Assembly: GCF_008905045.1 (NCBI RefSeq)
Contig: NZ_VWMY01000001.1
Span: 62,001 to 126,000 of the forward strand
Direction of reading: 5' to 3'
Source of the DNA: Streptomyces albicerus
Lineage (GTDB): Bacteria; Actinomycetota; Actinomycetes; Streptomycetales; Streptomycetaceae
Length of the DNA stretch: 64,000 nucleotides
Position 1 is the stretch's first letter; each line of letters opens with the position of its first letter. A program made the translations under genes and the position numbers. The notes beneath the pieces are model-generated. The model was not told the origin of the DNA and did no database searches. It worked only from the letters and a program-made list of their open reading frames with translations. This document shows positions 44,876 through 53,770 of this stretch, one piece after another.

Positions 44876-45296
44876 CAGGCACGGGCGCGGCCTGGCCGGG
44901 GGCAGGCTTCCGACATGTTCAGCATCTCGGCGTGCTCCACGGCCCAGTTCCGCTCACGTCCCTGTTCCTTGCCGGGAACCTGTTCGTGCGCGTCCGGGCG
45001 ATACCAGCCCATAGGCGAGGCGCAGAGGACACCGCGCTCGGCAAGGAATCGACGACCGCCTCAGGATCCGGCTGGTCGGGAGCGGCCGGATGTGTCGGGG
45101 ATGCCGGGCACTTCGGGCATGGCTCTCTCCTCGCGGGGTCGGCTGGAGGCACAGGTGACTGGGAGCACGGGGAGTTGTGCATCCCGCGCGAGCGGAGGTG
45201 TTCCGTCGCGCAAGATTCGGACCATTCCCGGACCAAGTTGGCGGCAATCACCGACAGCACTCTCGTTTTCGCAGATCAACGCAGCCGCCACGCGTG
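44876..45296 (-). other. Probable frameshifted remnant of an unknown gene
   Basis: On the minus strand MPEVPGIPDTSGRSRPA (from about 45120), then DPEAVVDSL in a second frame and ERGVLCASPMGWYRPDAHEQ, ERNWAVEHAEMLNMSEA in a third run as if one protein with at least two frameshifts. A strong ribosome site (GAGGAGAGAG) precedes the ATG. I do not recognise the family. The rest of the segment holds nothing I can name. Confidence 0.35.
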
Positions 45297-45404
45297 TACC
45301 AGCAGCAGACCAAGAACGTTCTTGTTTCATACAGTCCGAAGAAACTTGGGTTCTTCTAGAGCCTGAAGTCGGTTGCCTGGAGGCATCGTTGCGCTCCAGG
45401 CAAC
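45297..45404 (+). repeat. ALDH 3'-end repeat, copy 2 (right boundary)
   Basis: Encodes [20 protein letters not shown] plus TAG, preceded by unrelated sequence, and includes the terminator. Differences from copy 1 are mostly at third codon positions and in the hairpin loop, so the copies diverged as coding sequence and are not a recent duplication. Confidence 0.85.
45372..45404 (+). terminator. Second copy of the ALDH terminator
   Basis: The stem GTTGCCTGGAG / CTCCAGGCAAC is identical to that at 41599; only the loop differs (GCATCGTTGCG). Confidence 0.8.
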
Positions 45405-45429
45405 CCGACATGGCAGGTACCCGCTGTAA

Positions 45430-45660
45430 TCAATTGGGTCCTTCGAGTTGCTGCCTCCGTATCGCGAGCGAAGGCTTCTCGCGGCGGGAACGGGCCAGGC
45501 GCAGGTAGCGGGCGAACGACTCGTGATACACGCGGACTTCACCCTGCGCCGTCCGCTCGGAGAGCACAGGGGCCAGGACCTTCAGTGCACCGTCGATCCG
45601 TTGCCCCCTGTCCGGGGCGACATGCCCGAGTTCCTCATGGGAGACGCCTCCGACCGGTTC
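45430..45660 (-). pseudogene. STAND/NTPase-like protein fragment
   Basis: The minus strand reads EELGHVAPDRGQRIDGALKV, LAPVLSERTAQGEVRVYHES, FARYLRLARSRRE and stops at 45430. The RVYHESFARYLR block is typical of the region after the ATPase core in bacterial STAND/NACHT-like proteins. It lacks a start and an ATPase core. It lies just outside the right boundary and upstream (on its strand) of the Mrr head at 43100, so the two are not simply parts of one gene in original order. Confidence 0.45.
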
Positions 45661-45689
45661 AATCCTGCCCGAAGACCTCTCACCTGCGA

Positions 45690-46718
45690 TTACCTACGCG
45701 CCGAAGTCTCTTCCCGGGGCGGCGCCGTTGAGGCGCGTACCACGAGTTCGGTGGCGAGTTCGATGTGGTGGGACTCGACCTTTTCACCGTTGGCCAGTCG
45801 GAGGGCGGTGCGCAGGGCGGCACCGCCCATCTCCCGTAGTGGCTGGCGCACGGTGGTCAGTGGCGGTGAAGCCATCTGGGCGAGGCTTGTGTCGTCGAAG
45901 CCGACCACGCTCAGGTCTTCGGGGACTCGCAGGCCTCGGGTGCGGGCGGCCTCGATGACACCGATGGCGATCTCGTCGTTGCCTGCGAAGATCGCCGTCG
46001 GTGGCTCTTGCAGGCCCAGTAGCGCCGTGGCGCCGAGCAACCCGGTCTCGTACGTGAATTCTCCGGGCCGGACATAGGCGTCGGGTACCTGCACTCCTTC
46101 CGCCTCCATGGCGGCGCGGTAGCCGTGCATGCGTGCCTGGTTGCATACGGCCATGGCCGGTCCGCCGATATAGGCGACGCGGCGGTGACCCAAGGAGAGC
46201 AGGTGCCGGGTCGCGGCCAGGCCGCCGGCGAAGTTGGTCGACCCGACGCTGTGGACGCGGCTGTCCGGCAGGTGCAGTGGGTCCAGCACGACCAACGGCA
46301 GCCCGGACCGGGCCAGTTCGTTCAGGTGCGCTGTGGTGTACACGCTGGTGACCGCGATGACGGCGCGGCGCCCGGCTGAGACCAGGTCCCGGGCCCAGTG
46401 CGGGGCATGGGACGCCTTGCTGATCACCACCGAGGCCCCCGATTCGGCGGCGGAGTCGATGATGCCTTCCAGGGTCTCGGCCACGTACGACTTGAGGCCG
46501 CCCTTGAACTGCACCTCGATGGTCGGGCTTTCGACGACCTCGGTGTGGCGGAACACGGGCGCGAGGTAGTCGTGCTGATGCAGCAGTTCCTGCACCCGGC
46601 TGCGGGTGTGCGGCGCCACGTCACCGCGACCGTTGACCACTTTGGACACGGTCGCGACGGAGACTCCCGCCGCTTGGGCGATGTCCGCCAAGGTGGTGCG
46701 CCTGGCGTTCGGACGCAT
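45690..46718 (-). CDS. LacI-family repressor of the sugar importer (BxlR-like)
   Basis: 342 residues from the ATG at 46718, behind GGGAGGAACCG. N-terminal HTH and hinge: TTLADIAQAAGVSVATVSKV, VNGRGDVAPHTRSRVQELL. The sugar-binding domain includes LATRHLLSLGHRRVAYIGGP and TAIFAGNDEIAIGVIEAA, and the C-terminus LSVVGFDDTSLAQMASPPLT. It is divergent from an ABC importer and GH3 glycosidase operon, the arrangement described for xylobiose operons (bxlR-bxlEFGA). Two CGAAA-N3-TTTC elements in the intergenic region are candidate operators. Confidence 0.9.
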   Translation of the reverse strand: MRPNARRTTLADIAQAAGVSVATVSKVVNGRGDVAPHTRSRVQELLHQHDYLAPVFRHTEVVESPTIEVQFKGGLKSYVAETLEGIIDSAAESGASVVISKASHAPHWARDLVSAGRRAVIAVTSVYTTAHLNELARSGLPLVVLDPLHLPDSRVHSVGSTNFAGGLAATRHLLSLGHRRVAYIGGPAMAVCNQARMHGYRAAMEAEGVQVPDAYVRPGEFTYETGLLGATALLGLQEPPTAIFAGNDEIAIGVIEAARTRGLRVPEDLSVVGFDDTSLAQMASPPLTTVRQPLREMGGAALRTALRLANGEKVESHHIELATELVVRASTAPPREETSARR

Positions 46719-47395
46719 CGGTTCCTCCCAGCTGTACGTCCACCGGTGTGGTGAGCTGCCGGTCGGGCCGGCAAGCGGGTGGAACCGGTCAACCGTACGG
46801 CAACCCGGCACCGAGCTCATCCGGAGAGGTGCCGACGAGCCCCTCAACCTCGACACGTCCGACGATGTGTGTGAGATCGCGTCCGGTGAACGCGGTCCGG
46901 GGTCATGCACGCCGACCGGTACGCGTGCGACCCGTACGGGCGCGCTTGCGCCCGGTTCCAGCCGTATCTGGGCGCAGCGGGCCAACTGCCGCACTGTCCC
47001 GCCCGACCGCCCGGACGGCGGGGATCTGCACCCGCAGCTTGGTGGGCAGGCTCCGGCCGGCCGGGGCGATCGCCGCCGCGCCCTCCTGGTCCGGACATGA
47101 ACGCCCGGACCAGGCCGGCAGCACGGGGACGCCGGTCCGGGACTCCTCCGGGACCGCGTGCTGCGACTCGACAAGCACTCCGGCGCTCTCCACCGCGGTC
47201 ACCGGCGGCTGCCGTACACCCGGGTGAGGTGACCGGGACCATGTCGGACGACCTCTGCCGGCGGAACGCTCCCGGGTTCCCGCGAACACATCGTCCGAAG
47301 GCGCCACTTGCCGAGCCTCGCGACCTTGTGCATGACCTGCACCGACAGTGCGTCAGCCGCGGCCATCGCATCGCCTCTCCGTCCCCAACCAGTCG
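46719..47395. other. Long intergenic stretch, partly coding-like on the minus strand
   Basis: No complete gene. On the minus strand VLVESQHAVPEESRTGVPVL and, in another frame, CAQIRLEPGASAPVRVARVP show coding-like composition without a start, a single frame or a family I recognise. It may be an old gene remnant between the LacI gene and the importer promoter. Confidence 0.3.
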
Positions 47396-47399
47396 ATTT

Positions 47400-47412
47400 C
47401 GAAATAGTTTCG
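47400..47412. promoter_or_regulatory. Candidate LacI operator 1
   Basis: CGAAATAGTTTCG is a palindrome with 5-bp arms CGAAA/TTTCG and a 3-bp spacer, about 95 bp upstream of the importer promoter. Confidence 0.5.
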
Positions 47413-47495
47413 GTCCCTGCCAAGGGTTTCTCAAGGGTCGTTCTTGCCCGATATTACGCGGCTGGCGGCAGCACGACAACGCGCCTGCACACACC

Positions 47496-47525
47496 TTGAC
47501 AGGGCGTCAGCCCGAAACCTAATTT
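47496..47525 (+). promoter_or_regulatory. Promoter of the importer/GH3 operon
   Basis: TTGACA (47496-47501) and TAATTT (47520-47525) with an 18-bp spacer form a very good housekeeping promoter. The expected transcript start is near 47532, about 80 bp before the first gene. Confidence 0.7.
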
Positions 47526-47554
47526 GCACGAACAGAGCTCGGAGAAGGCTGTTT

Positions 47555-47567
47555 CGAAAACCTTTCA
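47555..47567. promoter_or_regulatory. Candidate LacI operator 2
   Basis: CGAAAACCTTTCA matches operator 1 (CGAAA-N3-TTTCG) except for the last base. It lies in the 5' leader just behind the predicted transcript start, where a repressor would block elongation. Confidence 0.5.
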
Positions 47568-47612
47568 CCATGACTCACGAGAAGCCGATGGCTCTCGAGT
47601 GCGGAGAAGAAC

Positions 47613-48932
47613 ATGGCGCTCTCCCGACGTACCCTCCTCGGCCTGGCCGCCGGCGTGCCGGCCTCCGCGGCACTGGCGGCCTGTGGCTCGTCCGGTCCCA
47701 GCAAGGGCGGCGGCGACGGCGGCAAGGCCACGTACTGGCACCTGAGCGGCCAGCCTCAGGAAGGCGTCAGGACCGGTGCGGTGGAGCGGTTCAACGAGGC
47801 CAACCCCAAGGGGCAGATCGAGGTCACCACCTTCGAGAACGACGCCTACAAGACGAAGATCAAGACCGCCATCGGCGCCGGGAAAGCGCCCACCATCATC
47901 TGGGGGTGGGGCGGCGGCACTCTGCGCACCTACGTGGAGGCCGACCAGGTCGACGACCTCACCCCGTGGTTCGACGAGAACCCTGACATCAAGAACCGGC
48001 TCTTCCCGTCCTCGTTCGGCGCGGCGACCGTCGACGGCAGGATCTACGCCATGCCGTTCGAGAGCGTGGAGCCGATCGTCCTGTTCTACAACAACAGGGT
48101 CTTCGACGACGTCGGCGTGGAGCCGCCCCAGTCCTGGGACGACATCATGGCCCTGGTGCCCAAGTTCAAGGCGGAGGGCATAGCGCCGTTCTCCCTCGGC
48201 GGCCAGTCCCGGTGGACGAACATGATGTGGCTGGAGTTCCTGTTCGACCGCATCGGCGGCCCCGAGGTGTTCCAGGCCGTCTTCGACGGCGAGAAGGACG
48301 CCTGGTCCCACCCGGCCGCCATCGAGGCGCTGACCAAGGTGCAGGACCTGGTCAAGGCGGGCGGATTCATCAAGGGCTTCTCCTCGATCACCGCGGACTC
48401 CAACGCCGACCAGGCGCTGCTCTACACCGACAAGGCCGCGATGATGCTGCACGGCTCCTGGTCGTACGGCATCCAGCAGACCGAGGGCGGAGACTTCGTC
48501 TCCAGCGACAGCCTCGGTTTCATGAACTTCCCACCCGTCGAAGGCGGCAAGGGCGATCCGGGCAACTCCGTCGGCAACCCCGCCCAGTACCTGTCCATCT
48601 CCTCGAAGGCCAGCGCCAAGCAGAAGAAGATCGCGAAGGACTTCTTCGCCACCGGCGTCCTCGCGGACGACGAGGTGAAGGAGTGGATCGACACCGGGGC
48701 GGTGCCGATCCGGAAGGGCTCGGAGAAGCTGCTGGCCGAATCCGAGAGCTCCGAGTTCCTGCAGTTCGTCTACGGCATTGCCAGCAACGCGAAGTCGTTC
48801 GGCCAGTCCTGGGACCAGGCGCTCAGCCCGACGGCCGCCGAGACGCTGCTGGACAACATCGCCAAGCTGTTCCAGCTGTCCATCTCGCCGCGGCAGTTCA
48901 CCGACAATCTCAACAAGGTCATCGGCAAGTGA
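47613..48932 (+). CDS. Sugar ABC transporter, substrate-binding lipoprotein
   Basis: 439 residues. The N-terminus combines a twin-arginine motif (SRRTLLGLAAG) with a lipobox LAAC, so export is probably by Tat with lipid anchoring. Extracellular solute-binding family 1 features: TYWHLSGQPQEGVRTGAVER, APTIIWGWGGGTLRTYVEA, LTPWFDEN, YAMPFESVEPIVLFYNNRVF, AAMMLHGSWSYG. By context the ligand is a xylo- or other pentose oligosaccharide. The stop overlaps the first permease gene (GTGA). Confidence 0.92.
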   Translation: MALSRRTLLGLAAGVPASAALAACGSSGPSKGGGDGGKATYWHLSGQPQEGVRTGAVERFNEANPKGQIEVTTFENDAYKTKIKTAIGAGKAPTIIWGWGGGTLRTYVEADQVDDLTPWFDENPDIKNRLFPSSFGAATVDGRIYAMPFESVEPIVLFYNNRVFDDVGVEPPQSWDDIMALVPKFKAEGIAPFSLGGQSRWTNMMWLEFLFDRIGGPEVFQAVFDGEKDAWSHPAAIEALTKVQDLVKAGGFIKGFSSITADSNADQALLYTDKAAMMLHGSWSYGIQQTEGGDFVSSDSLGFMNFPPVEGGKGDPGNSVGNPAQYLSISSKASAKQKKIAKDFFATGVLADDEVKEWIDTGAVPIRKGSEKLLAESESSEFLQFVYGIASNAKSFGQSWDQALSPTAAETLLDNIAKLFQLSISPRQFTDNLNKVIGK

Positions 48933-49831
48933 GCGCACTCACGGGCTCTACAGGGCGCGAGGGCCGGCGCAGCATCCTGCCCTGGCTGGCCGTGCCGGCG
49001 CTGCTGTTCTTCGTCGGCTTCGCCGTGGTCCCGCTCGTCGGCGTCTTTGTGCTGAGCTTCACGACGTGGGACGGGATCGGCACCATCCACCCGTCCGGGC
49101 TGACCAGCTGGCGTGCGGTGCTCACCAACCCCGGGCTGCCGCACGCCCTCTGGGTGACGTTCCTGGTGATGGCCGTGTCCTGGGCGGTTCAGACACCGGC
49201 GAGCATTCTGCTCGGCACGTTCCTGGCCGGCCGCCAGCGCTACCGCGCGGTGCTGAGCCTGATCTACTTCGTCCCGCTCCTGCTCAGCTCCGCGGCGATC
49301 GCGGTCGCGTACAGGGCGCTGCTGGACCCCAACTTCGGACTGGGCGCCGGGCTGGGGTTCGAGTGGCTCAGCAAGGACTGGCTGGGGCGCCCCTGGCTCG
49401 CCTTCGGCGTCGTCGTCTTCGTCGTCTCCTGGCAGTTCGTCCCGTTCCACTCGCTGATCTACCAGGGGGGCGTCCAGCAGATCCCGCAGTCCCTGTACGA
49501 GGCCGCACAGCTGGACGGCGCCGGGCAGATCCGCCAGTTCTTCAGCATCACGCTGCCCCAGCTCAAATACACCATCATCACCTCGTCGACGCTGATGGTG
49601 ATCGGCTCGCTCACCTTCTTCGACCTCATCTTCGTCCTGACCGAGGGCGGCCCAGGAGACGCCACTCGGGTCCTCGCGCTGGACATGTACAAACGGGGCT
49701 TCCAGGCCGACCTGATGGGGCCGGCCAGCGCCATCGCGGTCATCCTCGTCCTGATGGGCCTCGCCATCGCCCTGCTGCTGCGCCGGCTCGGAGGCCGGGA
49801 CGCCGGTGAGAGCCAGCTTGAGGGAGTCTGA
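48929..49831 (+). CDS. Sugar ABC transporter permease 1 (MalF type)
   Basis: 300 residues from the GTG at 48929, which overlaps the upstream stop. Six membrane helices and the EAA loop YEAAQLDGAGQIRQFFSITL identify a binding-protein-dependent permease of the MalF/UgpA type. The second permease starts 2 bp downstream. No ATPase gene is in the operon; in Streptomyces such importers usually share the multitask ATPase MsiK encoded elsewhere. Confidence 0.93.
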   Translation: MSALTGSTGREGRRSILPWLAVPALLFFVGFAVVPLVGVFVLSFTTWDGIGTIHPSGLTSWRAVLTNPGLPHALWVTFLVMAVSWAVQTPASILLGTFLAGRQRYRAVLSLIYFVPLLLSSAAIAVAYRALLDPNFGLGAGLGFEWLSKDWLGRPWLAFGVVVFVVSWQFVPFHSLIYQGGVQQIPQSLYEAAQLDGAGQIRQFFSITLPQLKYTIITSSTLMVIGSLTFFDLIFVLTEGGPGDATRVLALDMYKRGFQADLMGPASAIAVILVLMGLAIALLLRRLGGRDAGESQLEGV

Positions 49832-49832
49832 C

Positions 49833-50726
49833 ATGACCACCACGCTGACCAAGCCGCAACCGCAGAAGACCACCCCACGCGAGCGGGGGCACCGTCCCGG
49901 TGCGACCGCCCGCCGGCGCAACTGGCTCGGCGGTCTGGCCGGATGGCTCTGGCTCGCCGTCGTCGTCGTACCCCTCTACTGGATTCTCATCACCAGCCTC
50001 AAGGCCCGGAGCAACTACTACGCGAGCAACCCGCTGGCGCCGCCGACCGACCCCACACTGGACAACTACGAGCTGGTCCTCGAGTCCGACTTCATCAGCT
50101 ACTTCTGGAACAGCGTCGTGGTCACCGCCGGCGCGGTGGTGCCGGCGGTCGCAGTCTCCTTCATGGCCGCCTACGCCATCGTGCGCGGCTGGCGCATGCG
50201 GTTCCTGCGCGTGGTGAACGGCATGTTCCTCATGGGCCTCGCCATCCCGCTGCAGGCGACGGCCATCCCGGTCTATCTGATCATCATCAAGCTGCAGCTG
50301 TACGACAGCCTGCTGGCGCTGATCCTGCCGTCGATCGCCTTCGCCATCCCGCTGTCCGTGCTGATACTCGCCAACTTCATCCGCGACGTGCCCAAGGAGC
50401 TGTTCGACTCGATGCGGGTCGACGGAGCCACCGAGTGGGGGACGCTGTGGCGCCTGGCAGCGCCGCTCACCCGCCCGGCCATCCTCACCGTGACCATCTT
50501 CAACGCGCTGACCATCTGGAACGGATTCCTGCTGCCGCTGATCCTCACCCAGAGCCCTTCCCAGCGGACTCTGCCGCTCGCCCTGTGGACCTTCCAGGGC
50601 GAGTACGGGGTCAACGTCCCCGCCCTCCTGGCCGCCGTCGTCCTCACCACCCTGCCCCTGATCATCCTGTACGCGTTCGGCCGCCGCCAGTTGCTGAGCG
50701 GTCTGACCGCCGGATTCAGCCGTTGA
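49833..50726 (+). CDS. Sugar ABC transporter permease 2 (MalG type)
   Basis: 297 residues from the ATG at 49833 (MTTTLTKPQPQK), behind GAGGGAG; the frame is open nine codons upstream inside the previous gene. A basic cytosolic N-terminus precedes six helices; the EAA loop is FDSMRVDGATEWGTLWRLAA followed by PLTRPAI. It forms the membrane channel with permease 1. Confidence 0.93.
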   Translation: MTTTLTKPQPQKTTPRERGHRPGATARRRNWLGGLAGWLWLAVVVVPLYWILITSLKARSNYYASNPLAPPTDPTLDNYELVLESDFISYFWNSVVVTAGAVVPAVAVSFMAAYAIVRGWRMRFLRVVNGMFLMGLAIPLQATAIPVYLIIIKLQLYDSLLALILPSIAFAIPLSVLILANFIRDVPKELFDSMRVDGATEWGTLWRLAAPLTRPAILTVTIFNALTIWNGFLLPLILTQSPSQRTLPLALWTFQGEYGVNVPALLAAVVLTTLPLIILYAFGRRQLLSGLTAGFSR

Positions 50727-50873
50727 CCGACGCTGACGCCGTGGCCGGTGGGCGGGCGAAGCGGATCCGGGCCGGGCCGGAGCCCTGACGCGATCTGCAC
50801 CGCCTTGAGACCTGCTCGTCTACCTGTTCGCCCGTCGCGCCCTGGCCAAGGGGCTGACGGGCGTGGGAGGAAA

Positions 50874-53255
50874 GTGAACGCCAACGTGGCTGTGGACAAC
50901 ACCACCGGAATCTCCCTCTGGAACGACCCCACCATTTCCGTCACCACGAGAGTCGACGCCCTGATCGACGCGATGACCCTTCAGGAGAAGATCGCCCAGC
51001 TGTACGGAGTGTGGGTGGGCGCCTCCGATCAGGGCGGTGAAGTGGCCCCCCACCAGCACGACATGGAGGAGGCCGTCGATCTCGACGCGCTCCTGCCCAA
51101 CGGACTGGGCCAGCTGACCCGGACCTTCGGCACGGTCCCGGTCGACCCCGCCCTGGGTGCACTCTCCCTGGCCCGCACCCAGACCCGTATTGCCGCCACG
51201 AACCGGTTCGGCATCCCCGCTCTCGCGCATGACGAGTGTCTGGCCGGCTTCGCCGCCTGGGGGGCGACGGCCTACCCCGTTCCGCTGTCCTGGGGCGCCA
51301 CCTTCGATCCGGACACGGTGCGGCGCATGGCCGCCGCCATCGGCCGCGACATGCGTGCCGTCGGCGTCCACCAGGGACTCGCGCCCGTCCTGGATGTGGT
51401 GCGCGACGCCCGCTGGGGCCGGGTCGAGGAGACCATCGGCGAGGACCCGTACCTCGTCGGCACCATCGGGACTGCATACGTGCAGGGCCTTGAGTCCGCC
51501 GGGATCGTCGCCACCCTCAAGCACTTCGCCGGCTACTCGGCCTCTCGCGCCGGCCGTAACCTCGCTCCCTCCTCCGTGGGCCCGCGTGAACGCGCCGACG
51601 TTCTGCTGCCTCCCTTCGAGATGGCGATCCGTGAAGGCGGCGCCCGGTCGGTGATGAACGCCTACACCGACACCGACGGCATGCCCTCCGCGGCCGACGA
51701 GAATCTGCTCACCGGGCTGCTGCGCGACACGTGGGGCTTCGACGGCACTGTCGTCGCCGACTACTTCGCCATCGCCTTCCTGAAGACGCTGCACGGCATC
51801 GCGGCCGACTGGGCCGGCGCCGCCGGCACGGCGCTGCGCGCGGGCATCGACGTCGAACTGCCCAATGTCAAGACATACGGCGCGCCCTTGGCCGAGGCCG
51901 TCGCCGACGGCCGCATACCGGAGGCGTTGGTCGATCGCGCCCTGCGCCGGACACTCACCCAGAAGGCGATGCTCGGCCTGCTCGACCCGGATTGGAGCCC
52001 CGTGCCGGCCGCGCTCGACGGGGTGGACCTGGACGACCCGGGCGCCCTGCGCGGCCGAATCGACCTGGACGGTCCGGAGAATCGCGCGCTGGCCCGCACT
52101 ATCGCCGAGGAAGCGGTCGTGCTGCTGAGCAACGACGGCACCCTGCCGCTCGAGAGGCCGCGCCGCATCGCCCTGCTCGGTCCCAACGCCGACGAGCCCA
52201 TCGCCGTACTGGGCTGCTACTCCTTCCCCCAGCACATCGGCGTCCGCCACCCCGGTACCCCACTCGGCATCGAGCTGCCCACGCTGCGCGACACTCTCGC
52301 CGCCGAGTTCCCCGACGCCGAGATCACGGTTGCCCGCGGCACCGGAATCGACGACGGAGATCTCTCCGGCATCCGCGAGGCCGCCCGGGTGGCACGCGAG
52401 GCCGACATCGCCCTGGTCGTGCTCGGCGACCGCGCCGGGCTCTTCGGGCGGGGCACCACCGGCGAGGGATGTGACGTCGACTCGCTGGTGCTGCCCGGCG
52501 CGCAGCAGCAACTGCTCGACGCCCTGCTCGACCTGGAGACACCCGTGGTCACCGTCCTGCTCGCGGGACGACCGTACGCCCTCGGCCGCGCCGTGGAGGA
52601 GTCCGCTGCGATCGTGCAGTCCTTTTTCCCGGGTGAGGAGGGCACTCACGCGATCGCCGGGGTGCTCAGTGGCCGTACCAATCCCTCCGGACGTCTCCCG
52701 GTCAGCGTGCCGCGCGGGCCGGGCTCCCAGCCGGCCACGTACCTCGGGGCGCGGCTCGCTCACGTCAGCGAGGTGTCCACCATCGACCCGACCCCCGCGT
52801 TCGCCTTCGGTCACGGTCTGTCCTACACGCGGTTCGACTGGACAGACCTGACCGTGGACGTCCAGGAGGCTCCGACGGACAGCGAGTTCACCCTCACCTT
52901 CACCGTCCGCAACACAGGCGAGCGGTCCGGAACCGAGGTCGTCCAGCTCTATCTGCACGACCCGGTCGCCTCCGTCGTCCAGCCGGTGCAGCGCCTCGTC
53001 GGCTACACCCGGGTCGAACTGAAGCCGGGCGAGGCCCGGCGCCTCCGTGTCACGGTCCCGGCCGACCTCGCCTCCTTCACCGGACGCGACGGTCGGCGCG
53101 TCGTCGAACCGGGCGAGCTGGAAGTGCGGTTGGCCGCCTCCAGCGCGGATCCGCGCCTGACGGCCAGGGTCACGTTGACCGGAACCGAGCGCCATGTGGA
53201 TCACACGCGGCGCCTGCACGCCACGGTCGGGCAGGAGCCGGTTGCCCGGGCATGA
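50874..53255 (+). CDS. GH3 beta-xylosidase/beta-glucosidase, cytosolic
   Basis: 793 residues from the GTG at 50874 behind GGGAGGAAA. No signal peptide. GH3 N-terminal barrel: MTLQEKIAQLYGVWVG, PALAHDECLAGF, HQGLAPVLDVVRDARWGRVE, TLKHFAGYSAS, and the nucleophile Asp in GTVVADYFAI. The second domain includes AEEAVVLLSNDGTLPL and TTGEGCDVDSLVLPG, followed by a fibronectin-III-like C-terminus (FTLTFTVRNTGERSGTEVVQ). Lack of a signal fits hydrolysis of imported oligosaccharides. The operon layout matches bxlEFGA, so xylobiose is the favoured substrate; a beta-glucosidase role is possible. Confidence 0.9.
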   Translation: MNANVAVDNTTGISLWNDPTISVTTRVDALIDAMTLQEKIAQLYGVWVGASDQGGEVAPHQHDMEEAVDLDALLPNGLGQLTRTFGTVPVDPALGALSLARTQTRIAATNRFGIPALAHDECLAGFAAWGATAYPVPLSWGATFDPDTVRRMAAAIGRDMRAVGVHQGLAPVLDVVRDARWGRVEETIGEDPYLVGTIGTAYVQGLESAGIVATLKHFAGYSASRAGRNLAPSSVGPRERADVLLPPFEMAIREGGARSVMNAYTDTDGMPSAADENLLTGLLRDTWGFDGTVVADYFAIAFLKTLHGIAADWAGAAGTALRAGIDVELPNVKTYGAPLAEAVADGRIPEALVDRALRRTLTQKAMLGLLDPDWSPVPAALDGVDLDDPGALRGRIDLDGPENRALARTIAEEAVVLLSNDGTLPLERPRRIALLGPNADEPIAVLGCYSFPQHIGVRHPGTPLGIELPTLRDTLAAEFPDAEITVARGTGIDDGDLSGIREAARVAREADIALVVLGDRAGLFGRGTTGEGCDVDSLVLPGAQQQLLDALLDLETPVVTVLLAGRPYALGRAVEESAAIVQSFFPGEEGTHAIAGVLSGRTNPSGRLPVSVPRGPGSQPATYLGARLAHVSEVSTIDPTPAFAFGHGLSYTRFDWTDLTVDVQEAPTDSEFTLTFTVRNTGERSGTEVVQLYLHDPVASVVQPVQRLVGYTRVELKPGEARRLRVTVPADLASFTGRDGRRVVEPGELEVRLAASSADPRLTARVTLTGTERHVDHTRRLHATVGQEPVARA

Positions 53256-53262
53256 ACCAGGC

Positions 53263-53301
53263 GTGCGCAGCGCACGTCGCGGCAGCGGCAGCGCTGCGCA
53301 C
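53263..53301 (+). terminator. Hairpin behind the GH3 operon
   Basis: GTGCGCAGCG (53263-53272) pairs perfectly with CGCTGCGCAC (53292-53301); loop 19 bases. Confidence 0.6.
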
Positions 53302-53770
53302 ACGGGACCGCAGGGCCAGGCATGTGGTGGTCCGGGCCCGGTGCTTCCGGGGTGCCCTGTGACCACGCGGCCTGGTGCACATGCACAGGGAGGAAGGTGC
53401 AGAGCAGGCACCCGCGCCTGGAGGAGGAAGTTCCCTCCGCCGTCGCCGTGCTCAGCACCGGCATGACGACTGCGGCGCCGGCCCGGTTCGAAGGCCGCCC
53501 CGGCGGTCGGCTGTGGCTGTGCGGCGCCGGGGGGCGTGCGGGTGAACTGCCGGGTCATGGGCCCCTGCACGCCGCCCGCCATGGAGAACAGGCAGGTGTT
53601 CTTCGCAGCGAACCACATCGGTATCGCCCGAGCGAACGAGCACATGACCAACACCACGCGCTGCCACCGCTCGGGCCCACTGACCAGGTCAGCACTCCAT
53701 GACAACGTGCCGCCCCCGACGTCGGCGCCCCACCCCGAACCCAGTGGTGGCCGTATGAGTCTTCGTCGTC
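53302..53770. other. Intergenic region, nothing recognised
   Basis: 470 bp between convergent genes. Several short open frames exist on both strands but none has a ribosome site, a family match or a consistent frame. Confidence 0.5.

Larger units (their letters stand above)
41527..45404. mobile_element. Candidate decayed island between two copies of the ALDH 3' end
   Basis: Left boundary 41527-41631 and right boundary 45297-45404 are homologous copies of the ALDH gene end plus its terminator. Between them lie an intact recA with an SOS box and at least five broken genes from different families, none of which fits the flanking metabolic genes. No integrase is left. The structure matches an element that entered at the 3' end of a protein gene while carrying a replacement end, but the remains of a lost second ALDH gene is an alternative. 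Confidence 0.55.

Noticed and set aside
53302..53770. Small genes on either strand between GH3 and FAH
   Set aside because: Several frames of 70-126 codons, none with ribosome site, family similarity or conserved-looking composition.
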